The position numbers and the translations under genes are program-made. The notes beneath the pieces were generated by a model. It was not told the DNA's origin. It did not search any database and saw only the letters and a program-made list of their open reading frames with translations. A stretch of DNA of 64,000 nucleotides from positions 682,001 through 746,000 of the forward strand of contig NZ_JAHXYW010000002.1 in NCBI RefSeq assembly GCF_019969725.1. Direction: 5' to 3'. Numbering within the stretch: position 1 is the first letter of the stretch; the number at the start of each line of letters is the position of its first letter. This DNA is from Neobacillus bataviensis. Its GTDB lineage: Bacteria; Bacillota; Bacilli; Bacillales_B; DSM-18226. Shown here piece by piece: positions 1-7,878 of the stretch.

Positions 1-79
1 AAACACCTGCTGAAAAAAGAACGATAAATGTAATAATACCTGATAATGAAGTTGGAGCCATGAATTGCGATAATTCCAT
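1..79 (-). CDS. Membrane protein, N-terminal fragment (cut by window edge)
   Basis: The reading frame begins with an ATG whose complement lies at 77-79 and runs leftward off the window without a stop, giving about 26 residues. A GGTGG ribosome site sits five bases before the ATG. The first residues are MELSQFMAPTSL, followed by a hydrophobic stretch (GIITFIVLFSAGV) that looks like the first membrane helix of a transporter. Too little is visible to name the family. It is transcribed in the same direction as the MFS gene downstream of it. Confidence 0.5.
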   Translation of the reverse strand, partial: MELSQFMAPTSLSGIITFIVLFSAGV

Positions 80-209
80 TGATTCCACCGTCCTTAAAAT
101 AATTAAAAAGTTTACACTCTAATTATAATGTTAAAAGGGGTGAATGTGAACAAATTAGTACAATTTTTTGGACATTTTTTGAATTAAATTTCAACAAAAA
201 TGGGACCCA

Positions 210-1481
210 TCAAGCCCCGGCTTTAATAGATTGTTTTTCAAAAGTATAGAACATCAGCCAATATAAGAAGCTGCTAAGGAGTGCTAAGATAACCAAAACC
301 AAAAACGTCCAGCCATACCCAATCCAAACCGTCAATGGAATTGAAAGGGGGGCGATGGTCCGGCTGATAGTAAACCGCAGACTTGCAGCGGCAAAATATT
401 GGCCACGCATATGTTCCGGGGCCAGTTTAGAAACAAAGCTTTGCTGGAGCCCCGCACCCATAAGTTCAGCTAACGTAAATACGGCCATTGCTAAAATAAG
501 CCCCCAAATCAAATGGGTTTGACTAAAGATCACCATGGATCCGGCATAAACAATAGATGATAGCACAAATACGTTTCGTTCATAGTATTTACTCATCCAT
601 TTTGTTACAATAACCGTCAATAATGCCACAAGGAAGCCATTCTCCGCTAGTACAATTCCAAAGGCCTGCTCTGCCCTTACAGAAAATGACCAATCTCCAA
701 AGGTAAACAGATTTTGAGTTTTGACGACATCTTTTATATAGACAGGAATTAATAAGTCTAATTGCATAAAAGTCTGTCCTGCTAATACACCAGCCAGAAT
801 AAATAAAAGGAAAGTTTTATCCTTTACGATGAGTGAATAATCCCTTAACTGGTTAATTAAAAAATAATACCACTTTCCATCAATTGAAGCGTCTGCCATC
901 CTTTGCAAGGGAGCGGTTTCACGAGTCCATTTAAATAAAATTAAACCAAGTAGAATGCATACTATGCCTGCGACAAGAAGTAATTGAAAACGATAGTGAA
1001 CATAAAATATGGATCCTAAAATAGGACCAATAACAACGGCAATATTGATAGATGTATAGAATATCGCAAAGACGCTGCTTCGGTCTTTTTCTCCGACTAC
1101 ATCCGCAATCATCGCTTGGCTTGCCGGCCAATAAAAGGAACCAAAAACACCTGCAACCGCAAACGATAAAAAGCCGACCCAAGGAGAATGAAACCATGGA
1201 GAACTTGCAAAGGCAAATGCCAAAAAGGAAAGTCCCTGTCCAATGGCGGATAGGACCATCATGCGTTTTCGGCCAAAGCGGTCGGCACAATATCCGCCCA
1301 TTAAGTTCGCAATCACAGAAAAAATCTGTGAAAATACTAATAATAATCCTGCTTTATTTTTTCCAAATTCATCTGCAAAATAAATCGTTAAAAAGGGAAA
1401 AAACATCCAAAAGGTAATGTTCATCATGGCTTCACTAAACAAGCGAACCTTTAGATTTGGATCCCAATCCTTTATCTTCAT
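210..1481 (-). CDS. MFS transporter (drug/solute exporter type)
   Basis: A 423-residue major facilitator superfamily protein with about twelve hydrophobic segments. The MFS signature lies in the loop after helix 2 (GGYCADRFGRKRMM), and a second acidic/basic loop follows helix 8. The start is placed at 1481 because GAGGA lies eight bases upstream; the longer frame to 1520 has no ribosome site. MFS proteins of this type use the proton gradient to move small molecules across the membrane; the substrate cannot be told. It is divergent from topB. Confidence 0.75.
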   Translation of the reverse strand: MKIKDWDPNLKVRLFSEAMMNITFWMFFPFLTIYFADEFGKNKAGLLLVFSQIFSVIANLMGGYCADRFGRKRMMVLSAIGQGLSFLAFAFASSPWFHSPWVGFLSFAVAGVFGSFYWPASQAMIADVVGEKDRSSVFAIFYTSINIAVVIGPILGSIFYVHYRFQLLLVAGIVCILLGLILFKWTRETAPLQRMADASIDGKWYYFLINQLRDYSLIVKDKTFLLFILAGVLAGQTFMQLDLLIPVYIKDVVKTQNLFTFGDWSFSVRAEQAFGIVLAENGFLVALLTVIVTKWMSKYYERNVFVLSSIVYAGSMVIFSQTHLIWGLILAMAVFTLAELMGAGLQQSFVSKLAPEHMRGQYFAAASLRFTISRTIAPLSIPLTVWIGYGWTFLVLVILALLSSFLYWLMFYTFEKQSIKAGA

Positions 1482-1614
1482 GCTGTATCCTCGTTTCCAA
1501 ATTTGATGCCATTTCATCATACTAGAATATGGCCCTTTAATGGAACAGTTTTATTATTATTTTTGTTCCTATGCTATATTAAACTTATGGAAACTTGAAA
1601 GGATGTTTTAAAAT

Positions 1615-3804
1615 ATGGCAAAAAGTGTTGTAATTGCTGAAAAACCTTCTGTCGCACGTGATATTGCACGTGTGCTTAATTGTAATAAAAAAGGAAATGG
1701 GTATCTGGAAGGGAATAAATATATCGTTACTTGGGCACTTGGGCACCTAGTTACCCTTGCTGATCCAGAAAGTTACGATGTGAAATATAAAACATGGAAT
1801 TTAGAAGATCTGCCTATGCTGCCCGATCGTTTGAAATTGACAGTAATTAAGCAAACTGGAAAACAGTTTAATGACGTTAAGAGTCAACTGATTAGAAAGG
1901 ACGTCAGTGAAATAATCGTGGCTACGGACGCAGGAAGAGAGGGAGAATTAGTTGCACGTTGGATTATTGATAAAGTAAAAGTCAATAAGCCAATTAAACG
2001 TCTTTGGATCTCATCTGTTACCGATAAAGCGATAAAGGATGGCTTCGCCAACTTGAAGCCTGGAAAGGCATATGACAATCTATATGCTTCCGCTGTCGCT
2101 CGTTCAGAGGCTGATTGGTATATTGGTCTAAATGCAACACGCGCGCTCACAACAAGGTTCAATGCCCAATTAAACTGCGGCCGCGTTCAAACTCCAACTG
2201 TTGCAATCATTGCTGCACGCGAGGATGAAATTAAAAATTTCAAAGCACAGACCTATTACGGCATTGAAGCCCAAACATCGAACAATTTAAAGCTGACCTG
2301 GCAAGATGCAAAAGGGAACAGCCGCAGCTTTGATAAAGAAAAAACCGATGCAATTGTAAAAAAACTAGGAATCCAAAATGCGATTGTAACAGAAATTGAG
2401 AAAAAACCGAAAAAGTCATTTTCCCCAGCACTTTATGATTTAACAGAACTGCAGCGAGATGCGAATAAAATCTTTGGTTACTCTGCAAAGGAAACGTTAA
2501 ACATTATGCAAAAGCTATACGAGCAGCATAAGGTATTAACCTACCCGCGTACGGATTCGCGATATATCTCTTCTGATATTGTCGGAACGCTTCCAGAGCG
2601 ATTGAAGGCATGCGGAGGAGGAGAATATCGTCCTTTAGCTAACAAGATTTTAAGCAAGCCGATAAAGGTTTCGAAAGCATTTGTGGATGATAGCAAAGTA
2701 TCAGACCACCATGCCATTATTCCAACAGAAAGCTATGTAAATTTCGCAGCGTTTACAGATAAAGAACGGAAAATTTATGACTTAGTTGTAAAACGGTTCT
2801 TAGCAGTTTTATTCCCGGCATTCGAGTACGAGCAATTAACGCTTCGTGCAAAAATCGGTGATGAGAACTTCGTTGCAAGGGGAAAAACGATTTTTACCAT
2901 TGGTTGGAAAGAAGTATACGGAAATCGTTTTGAAGATGATGATGCAGCAGATGACCTAAGGGAACAGATTTTACCTCGCATCGAAAAAGGCGACACATTA
3001 AATGTAAAACTAATCGCCCAAACATCTGGCCAAACCAATCCGCCTGCACGATTTAATGAGGCAACATTACTTTCTGCAATGGAAAACCCTACGAAGTTTA
3101 TGGAAACTAAAAATAAACAGCTGGCAGAAACACTAAAATCTACTGGCGGCTTGGGTACTGTTGCGACACGTGCTGATATAATTGACAAGCTATTCAATTC
3201 ATTCTTAATCGAAAAGCGCGGCAAAGATATTCACATTACTTCTAAAGGCCGTCAATTGTTAGATTTAGTCCCTGAAGAACTTAAATCTCCGGCTTTGACA
3301 GCTGATTGGGAACAAAAGCTTGATCAGATTGCACATGGCAAGTTGAAAAAAGAAGTGTTTATCAGTGAGATGAAGAACTACACAAAAGAAATCGTTGCTG
3401 AAATAAAAGCAAGTAATAAAAAATACAAGCATGACAATATTTCTACCAAAAATTGTCCGGACTGCGGAAAACCAATGCTTGAAGTCAATGGCAAAAAAGG
3501 AAAAATGCTCGTGTGCCAGGATCGAGAGTGCGGACATCGTAAAAATGTATCCCGAGTCACTAATGCACGCTGCCCACAATGCCATAAAAAACTGGAGCTT
3601 CGCGGCGAAGGCGAGGGTCAAATCTTCGTATGTAAATGTGGACACCGTGAAAAACTATCTGCTTTCGAAGCACGCCGCAAAAAAGAATCTGGCGGCAAAG
3701 TGGATAAGCGCACTGTACAAAAGTATCTAAAAAATCAACACAAAGATGAAGAACCATTGAATAATGCGTTGGCAGAAGCATTAAAAGGGTTAAAATTTGA
3801 TTAA
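1615..3804 (+). CDS. topB: DNA topoisomerase III
   Basis: A 729-residue type IA topoisomerase, which relaxes negative supercoils and decatenates replication intermediates by single-strand passage. Order of parts: Toprim domain (SVVIAEKPSVARDI near residue 4, acidic metal site TDAGREGE at 104-111), the central toroid, and the active-site tyrosine in YPRTDSRY (Tyr310). The C-terminus carries cysteine pairs (CPDCGKP, CQDREC, CPQCHKK, CKCG), a zinc-ribbon-like tail also seen in Bacillus TopB. The ribosome site is AAAGGATG, nine bases before ATG. It is monocistronic, ending in a hairpin at about 3815. Confidence 0.95.
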   Translation: MAKSVVIAEKPSVARDIARVLNCNKKGNGYLEGNKYIVTWALGHLVTLADPESYDVKYKTWNLEDLPMLPDRLKLTVIKQTGKQFNDVKSQLIRKDVSEIIVATDAGREGELVARWIIDKVKVNKPIKRLWISSVTDKAIKDGFANLKPGKAYDNLYASAVARSEADWYIGLNATRALTTRFNAQLNCGRVQTPTVAIIAAREDEIKNFKAQTYYGIEAQTSNNLKLTWQDAKGNSRSFDKEKTDAIVKKLGIQNAIVTEIEKKPKKSFSPALYDLTELQRDANKIFGYSAKETLNIMQKLYEQHKVLTYPRTDSRYISSDIVGTLPERLKACGGGEYRPLANKILSKPIKVSKAFVDDSKVSDHHAIIPTESYVNFAAFTDKERKIYDLVVKRFLAVLFPAFEYEQLTLRAKIGDENFVARGKTIFTIGWKEVYGNRFEDDDAADDLREQILPRIEKGDTLNVKLIAQTSGQTNPPARFNEATLLSAMENPTKFMETKNKQLAETLKSTGGLGTVATRADIIDKLFNSFLIEKRGKDIHITSKGRQLLDLVPEELKSPALTADWEQKLDQIAHGKLKKEVFISEMKNYTKEIVAEIKASNKKYKHDNISTKNCPDCGKPMLEVNGKKGKMLVCQDRECGHRKNVSRVTNARCPQCHKKLELRGEGEGQIFVCKCGHREKLSAFEARRKKESGGKVDKRTVQKYLKNQHKDEEPLNNALAEALKGLKFD

Positions 3805-3814
3805 CCACCTAATA

Positions 3815-3861
3815 AAGGGGCTACTCACGAAGATAAAATATCTTTGTGAATGGTCCTTTTT
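3815..3861 (+). terminator. topB terminator
   Basis: An imperfect hairpin whose core pairs TCACGAAGATA with TATCTTTGTGA (one G-U pair), with outer AAGG/CCTT pairs and a run of six T residues, 11 bases after the topB stop. Confidence 0.7.
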
Positions 3862-4008
3862 TCAATTACTATTACCTTTCATTTGTTATTGTGCTAAAGT
3901 GTTATCGTGCTAAAATTCAGAAAATTTAATTGACAGTAAGGGTTTTCTTCGCATACAATAATTATCGATAGTATAGTTTTTATAATTTTTTGGATGGGAT
4001 GATAACCA

Positions 4009-4077
4009 ATGAGGCATCGCAATAAATTTATACAAAATTCCGTTATGTTCATAAAAGAGGCTGGACTCAAAATCTAA
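4009..4077 (+). other. Candidate leader ORF (22 codons) before hutH
   Basis: ATG AGG CAT CGC... runs 22 codons to TAA and ends inside the left arm region of the hairpin at 4054-4100. A weak GGGATG ribosome site lies about seven bases upstream. The peptide begins MRHRNKFIQNSV and contains one histidine and two arginines. It may be a translated leader that couples ribosome movement to the hairpin, or a chance frame. The rest of the 331-base gap holds the topB terminator and AT-rich sequence. Confidence 0.25.
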
Positions 4078-4100
4078 TCAGATACGAGTCCAGCCTCTTT
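4054..4100 (+). terminator. Strong hairpin before hutH (terminator or attenuator)
   Basis: A perfect 15-bp stem: AAAGAGGCTGGACTC (4054-4068) pairs with its complement at 4086-4100, with a 17-base loop, followed by CTTTATTAT. It sits about 20 bases before the hutH ribosome site, the place where B. subtilis has the HutP-controlled terminator between hutP and hutH. No hutP gene is present in this window. The stem sequence resembles terminators seen elsewhere in Bacillaceae, so it may also be leftover from a lost upstream gene. Confidence 0.7.
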
Positions 4101-4135
4101 CTTTATTATACTAAAGTATTAGAGGAGATGGAGAA

Positions 4136-5653
4136 ATGATTACACTTACTGGGAATAGTTTAACGCTTGAGCTAATGAAGGACGTGTTATTTCGCAAGCA
4201 AAAGGTCCGCGCTTCTGAACAAAGCATGGAGGCTGCAGCAAAAAGCAGGGAAGCTGTAGAAAGAATCGTATCAGAATCTAAGGTTGTTTATGGAATTACT
4301 ACGGGGTTTGGTAAATTTAGTGATGTTTTAATTGAAAAGGACAATGTACAGGACCTCCAACTTAACTTAATTCGTTCACATGCCTGTGGTGTAGGCGAAC
4401 CCTTCCCTGAAGTTGTTGCAAAAGCAATGGTGCTTCTTCGTGCAAATGCACTTTTAAAGGGCTTCTCAGGAATCAGACCACTTGTCATTGAAAAGCTTAT
4501 TGAATTAGTAAATAAAGACATTATCCCTGTCATTCCGCAACAAGGATCTCTTGGTGCAAGCGGTGATCTAGCTCCATTATCACATCTTGCCTTAGTCCTC
4601 ATCGGTGAAGGTGAAGTTTTTTATAAGGGAACTCGCATGGACTCCCTTTCTGCACTTCAGCAAGAAGAAATCATGCCTGTAACATTAGAAGCTAAAGAAG
4701 GACTTGCTTTAATCAATGGTACTCAAGCAATGACTGCCATGGGGGTAGTGGGTTATCTCGAGGCTGAGCAGCTTGCTCATGAGAGTGAGCTTATTGCTTC
4801 CATGACAATCGAAGGATTAAATGGAATAATTGATGCCTTTGCAGAGGAAGTTCATGTGGCAAGGGGCTATCAACAGCAGATTGATACAGCTGCGAGAATC
4901 CGCCAATATTTAAGTGACAGTTTATTAACGACGATGCAGGGAGAGCTTAGAGTTCAGGATGCTTATTCTCTTCGCTGTATTCCGCAGGTTCATGGTGCAT
5001 CTTGGCAGGCTCTTGATTATGTAAAAGAAAAACTTGAAATTGAAATGAATGCGGCAACTGACAATCCGTTAATTTTTGATGATGGTGAAAAAGTAATCTC
5101 TGGAGGCAACTTTCACGGTCAGCCGATTGCTTTTGCAATGGATTTTATGAAGATTGCTGTTGCAGAGCTAGCTAACATTTCGGAAAGAAGGATTGAACGT
5201 TTAATCAATCCGCAATTAAATGATCTGCCGCCATTCCTAAGCCCTGAACCAGGCTTACAATCAGGGGCAATGATTATGCAATATGTGGCCGCTTCACTTG
5301 TTTCAGAAAATAAAACGCTTGCCCATCCTGCCAGCGTGGATTCGATTCCTTCGTCAGCGAATCAGGAGGACCATGTCAGCATGGGAACAATTGCATCCAG
5401 ACATGCTTATCAAATCATTCAGAACGCAAGAAAGGTTCTTGCAATTGAGTTGATTTGTGCCATGCAGGCTGTAGAATTCCGCGGAGTCGAAAAAATGGCC
5501 ACACATACAAAGATGTTCTTTGAAAAAGGCCGGGAACAGGTTCCAGCCATTACTCAGGACCGGGTATTTTCTAAAGATATCGAAAAGGCATCTGAGTGGC
5601 TTAAAAATATTGAATTTTCCAAGATGGTTAGAAGCCTAAAGGAAACATTTTAA
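4136..5653 (+). CDS. hutH: Histidine ammonia-lyase
   Basis: A 505-residue enzyme that removes ammonia from L-histidine to give trans-urocanate, the first step of histidine breakdown. The MIO prosthetic group forms from Ala141-Ser142-Gly143 within [14 protein letters not shown], the family signature. Other conserved blocks are [10 protein letters not shown], the NGTQAM loop and DNPLIF, with full family length. The ribosome site AGGAGATGGAGAA precedes the ATG. No hutU, hutI, hutG or hutM follows, and the gene ends in its own terminator, so here it stands apart from the rest of the pathway. Confidence 0.95.
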   Translation: MITLTGNSLTLELMKDVLFRKQKVRASEQSMEAAAKSREAVERIVSESKVVYGITTGFGKFSDVLIEKDNVQDLQLNLIRSHACGVGEPFPEVVAKAMVLLRANALLKGFSGIRPLVIEKLIELVNKDIIPVIPQQGSLGASGDLAPLSHLALVLIGEGEVFYKGTRMDSLSALQQEEIMPVTLEAKEGLALINGTQAMTAMGVVGYLEAEQLAHESELIASMTIEGLNGIIDAFAEEVHVARGYQQQIDTAARIRQYLSDSLLTTMQGELRVQDAYSLRCIPQVHGASWQALDYVKEKLEIEMNAATDNPLIFDDGEKVISGGNFHGQPIAFAMDFMKIAVAELANISERRIERLINPQLNDLPPFLSPEPGLQSGAMIMQYVAASLVSENKTLAHPASVDSIPSSANQEDHVSMGTIASRHAYQIIQNARKVLAIELICAMQAVEFRGVEKMATHTKMFFEKGREQVPAITQDRVFSKDIEKASEWLKNIEFSKMVRSLKETF

Positions 5654-5656
5654 AGG

Positions 5657-5685
5657 AAAAAGGCGTGAGTTGCTCACGCCTTTTT
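5657..5685. terminator. Bidirectional terminator, hutH / small gene
   Basis: A perfect 13-bp stem AAAAAGGCGTGAG / CTCACGCCTTTTT with a TTG loop. It has T-runs in both directions and serves the two convergent genes. Confidence 0.85.
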
Positions 5686-5884
5686 ATTCTGTCTGTTCTG
5701 GCAGGACACGTGCTGTATCATCGCGGCTGCCTTCTTCCTCAATTCTATTCTTAAATGCTTCCTGAGTTACAATCAATTCTTCGTCGCCTATGGCTTCCTT
5801 CACATGCTTTTCCACTAGGCTATTCTGAGGAAACTCACCTGGATGGTGTTTCCTTTTGTGGTTAAAATGTTCTCCACGAGCCAA
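5684..5884 (-). CDS. Small hydrophilic protein, unknown function
   Basis: The frame can start at an ATG at 5917 without a ribosome site, but AAAGGAG lies eight bases before a TTG at 5884, which gives a 66-residue protein beginning MARGEHFNHKRKHH. It is highly charged, with no cysteine or membrane segment, and has an acidic C-terminal half. The His/Lys-rich start and small size recall minor spore or stress proteins of Bacillus, but I do not recognise a family. It converges on hutH and shares its terminator. Confidence 0.6.
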   Translation of the reverse strand: MARGEHFNHKRKHHPGEFPQNSLVEKHVKEAIGDEELIVTQEAFKNRIEEEGSRDDTARVLPEQTE

Positions 5885-6018
5885 ACTCAACACTCCTTTC
5901 TTATACGCATGTAGCATGCCCCAACAGAAAAGAAAAAATTACTTGTCCAAAAAGACGTTAACTTAAAATGTATCTTATAAATTGATATAATTATATATGC
6001 TAAAAAGGAGGCTTTAAC

Positions 6019-6393
6019 ATGGATATGTTTCAAATTGTCTCGGAAGACCGTATTAAAAAAGCATATAAAGATGGAGAATTCGAAAATCTTCCAGGATTAG
6101 GTAAACCAATGCAGCTAGAGGATTTATCGGCAATCCCCGAGGATTTGCGGATGGCTTATAAGTTGCTGAAAAATGCAGGGTATACCCAGGAGGAAAGTCA
6201 TTTACGACAGGAATTAATGACGATCGAGGATTTAATAAAAAAAACAGATGATATTAGTGAAAAAGAAAACCTGCATAGAAAGTTAAATGAAAAGCTGATT
6301 CGTTTTAATCAAATCATGTCCAAAAAAGGTGTAAAAACCAATTCTTCCATTTTTAAAAATTACGAGTTAAAGGTACAAAATAAGTTAAAATAA
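6019..6393 (+). CDS. DUF1992 family protein (DnaJ-homologue C28 conserved domain)
   Basis: A 124-residue soluble protein with the conserved DUF1992 block near its N-terminus: the ERI/DRIKKAYKDGEFENL-type helix, then LPGLGKPM and IPEDLRMAYKLLKNAGYT. The remainder is a charged helical region. The domain is shared with the eukaryotic DNAJC28 protein, but its bacterial role is unknown. AAAAGGAGG lies eight bases before the ATG. It is monocistronic. Confidence 0.8.
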   Translation: MDMFQIVSEDRIKKAYKDGEFENLPGLGKPMQLEDLSAIPEDLRMAYKLLKNAGYTQEESHLRQELMTIEDLIKKTDDISEKENLHRKLNEKLIRFNQIMSKKGVKTNSSIFKNYELKVQNKLK

Positions 6394-6447
6394 AAAAAGC
6401 TGTGTCGTAGAGGAGCTCAATAACAGTTCACTCTTCGCCAGCTTTTT
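6394..6447 (+). terminator. Probable terminator of the DUF1992 gene
   Basis: Outer arms AAAAAGCTG (6394-6402) and CAGCTTTTT (6439-6447) pair perfectly around a long internal region. The right arm overlaps the 3' end of the small minus-strand frame at 6428-6547. Confidence 0.45.
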
Positions 6448-6547
6448 CTTCTGTTTTTGCGGGTTTACACATACGGTCAAGAAAATAGCCTGCAAATACC
6501 ATAAATGCAATCGGAATCGAGAAATTTAAGACATGAATTACGGTCAA
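6428..6547 (-). CDS. Small single-span membrane protein (39 aa)
   Basis: A short frame starting with TTG at 6547, preceded by GGCGGTGA at six-base spacing. The peptide begins MTVIHVLNFSIPIAF, continues with hydrophobic residues to GYFLDRM and ends in a Lys/Glu-rich tail (CKPAKTEEKAGEE). One membrane helix followed by a charged tail is typical of real small membrane proteins. No family is recognised. Confidence 0.5.
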   Translation of the reverse strand: MTVIHVLNFSIPIAFMVFAGYFLDRMCKPAKTEEKAGEE

Positions 6548-6824
6548 CGTGCATCACCGCCTAATATTTTTAAAATATTATTAATATTAGGTATATTTAT
6601 ATGTTAGTTTCATTATATGCTTTTTGTCACATTTTAGACAAATATTAAAACCAAATATTAAAAGTAAAATTCGACTTTATTTCCTCCCTTTTCCAATTTG
6701 AACAACTAGAAATGTAAAATAAATGGGGATATTTTGTAGGATTTTGGTATTATTTGTTCTAAAAAGTTGTTAGAATTTTATAAAAAAATGACAAAATCTA
6801 ACACCCTGTTATAAAAGGACTATA

Positions 6825-6830
6825 TATAAT
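6825..6830 (+). promoter_or_regulatory. Candidate promoter -10 for the sinI leader
   Basis: A perfect TATAAT box at 6825-6830 in a very AT-rich 270-base tract, about 85 bases before the riboswitch aptamer. I see no good -35 at 16-18 bases, so another sigma factor or an activator may be involved. TTCGACT at 6670-6676 is one base from an inverted Spo0A box; this is weak evidence. Confidence 0.35.
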
Positions 6831-6914
6831 GAACATATCGAAAATGATTAAGTATATTGGCCTAGAAATGTTAGTGATGGTTGGCAAGTCGGTGATGATT
6901 TTGGTTCATTAAAG

Positions 6915-7002
6915 ACAGAAAAAGGCAAACCTGTTGAAAAACAGGGACGCAAAGCCGAGGATCTAAGGTAGGTAATTGCTTACTATGATGGCCGGGTTAC
7001 CT
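6915..7002 (+). ncRNA. Cyclic-di-GMP-I riboswitch (GEMM-I)
   Basis: The aptamer has the diagnostic pieces in order: GGCAAACC (6924-6931), a P2 stem CCTGTT/AACAGG closed by a GAAA tetraloop (6936-6939), GGGACGCAAAGCC (6944-6956), a tetraloop-receptor-like GATCTAAGG...CTATGATGG in P3, and the terminal GGGTTACC (6994-7001). These match the GEMM-I consensus that binds c-di-GMP between P1, P2 and P3. The sinI ribosome site is only 20 bases downstream. No T-rich intrinsic terminator lies in between, so control is probably at translation. Confidence 0.92.
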
Positions 7003-7004
7003 GG

Positions 7005-7028
7005 AATACGAATGTATTTTAGGGGTGA
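7005..7028 (+). promoter_or_regulatory. Putative expression platform and sinI ribosome site
   Basis: A 5-bp hairpin AATAC-GAAT-GTATT (7005-7018) is followed by the ribosome site AGGGGTG (7021-7027). GGGTGA (7023-7028) can pair with TTACCT (6997-7002), whose TTACC forms the 3' end of the aptamer. Aptamer folding could therefore free the ribosome site. This was judged by eye, with no energy calculation. Confidence 0.4.
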
Positions 7029-7033
7029 AAACG

Positions 7034-7183
7034 ATGGTGATTACAGAAAGAAAAATGGATGTCATCGACGAGGAATGGCTAGGGCTCATATTAGAGGCGA
7101 AAGAGCTTGGTTTATCGTTAGAAGAGGTACGGGAATTCCTCAATCAAAGTCAGGTAAAAGAACTAATAACTAAAAACATCTGA
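7034..7183 (+). CDS. sinI: Anti-repressor SinI
   Basis: A 49-residue protein. Residues 11-35 contain the SinI dimerisation helices (DEEWLGLILEAKELG, then SLEEVREFL), matching the pattern of B. subtilis SinI, where this region binds SinR and breaks its DNA-binding tetramer. The ATG follows AGGGGTG by six bases; a GTG next to it is the second codon. The gene lies directly behind the c-di-GMP riboswitch and faces sinR tail to tail. In B. subtilis sinI lies just upstream of sinR on the same strand, so this arrangement is different. Confidence 0.88.
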   Translation: MVITERKMDVIDEEWLGLILEAKELGLSLEEVREFLNQSQVKELITKNI

Positions 7184-7200
7184 GTACATATGGGAAAAAG

Positions 7201-7244
7201 AAAAAGCATTCTACAAAAATTTTATTTTTTGTAGAATGCTTTTT
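7201..7244. terminator. Shared bidirectional terminator, sinI / sinR
   Basis: A 19-bp perfect inverted repeat: AAAAAGCATTCTACAAAAA at 7201-7219 and its complement at 7226-7244. A/T runs flank both sides, giving termination in both directions between the convergent genes. The right arm contains TTGTAGAATGC, the same core as the repeat array at 40664-40842. Confidence 0.88.
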
Positions 7245-7263
7245 CTTTTCATATGACAAAATT

Positions 7264-7593
7264 CTATTGGTTATTGTTTTGGTTCGTCCGCCACTTATTA
7301 AACTCAAGAAACTCACGAAATTGATCTTTTGATACACCTGAATTCATGGCTTCTTTTACAATATTCATCCATTCACTATCTAACTCAGTTTTATCTATTT
7401 GTTCATGTATTAAATGTTCGACTGGAAGGTTTAATACAGCAGCAATCTTTTCAAGAAACTGAATCGAAGGATTCTTTTGCAGGTTTCTTTCAAGTGAACT
7501 TAAATAAGATTTAGCGACACCTGCCTGCTCAGCAAGTTCGGATAGTGACATTTTCTTCTCTAAGCGAAATTTTTTTACGCGGTCACCAATCAT
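7264..7593 (-). CDS. sinR: Biofilm master repressor SinR
   Basis: A 109-residue protein. It has an N-terminal XRE-type helix-turn-helix (IGDRVKKFRLEKK, LSELAEQAGVAKSYLSSLERN, PSIQFLEKIAAVL) and a C-terminal helical hairpin (LDSEWMNIVKEAMNSGVS, FREFLEFNKWR), the surface that SinI captures. Length and both domains agree with B. subtilis SinR. SinR represses matrix operons during motile growth. The start is ATG at 7593 with TGAGG five bases upstream. No target matrix operon is in this window. Confidence 0.92.
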   Translation of the reverse strand: MIGDRVKKFRLEKKMSLSELAEQAGVAKSYLSSLERNLQKNPSIQFLEKIAAVLNLPVEHLIHEQIDKTELDSEWMNIVKEAMNSGVSKDQFREFLEFNKWRTNQNNNQ

Positions 7594-7878
7594 TTAGCCT
7601 CACACACCTAATTATTATTGTTTATATGTTAATTCTACCAAAAAGAATAGGTAAGTACCATATTACGAACGGAGGATTATGACAAAATTATGAACTTTGT
7701 GAATTAATGTTTTAGTTTTCGAGGATATAAGTAATTTTGAAAAAATAATCGGATAGAGTTAATATTAATAGTGTTGCCAATTTAGTCTTAAAGTATAATT
7801 TTGACATAAGTATGTTTCTATAACGAACAATATTGCTTAACCTACATAAAATTAAACAAAAAGGAAGGGGCCCCTTAC

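Noticed and set aside
6670..6676. Spo0A box upstream of sinI (TTCGACT)
   Set aside because: One mismatch in a 7-base motif is expected by chance in a 500-base AT-rich gap; mentioned only as a hint in the promoter entry.
6844..6912. 22-codon hydrophobic frame in the sinI leader (MIKYIGLEMLVMVGKSV...)
   Set aside because: No ribosome site and it ends just before the aptamer; it could be a leader peptide, but the evidence is too thin to list as a gene.
6976..7173. 65-codon frame overlapping the riboswitch and sinI
   Set aside because: It starts inside the aptamer and lies in the wrong frame relative to the clear sinI ribosome site and the SinI protein match.
7801..7824. map promoter built on TTGACA at 7801
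   Set aside because: The nearest -10-like hexamer is only 12 bases away; TATAAT at 7795 pairs with no good -35. A promoter must exist here but cannot be placed with confidence.
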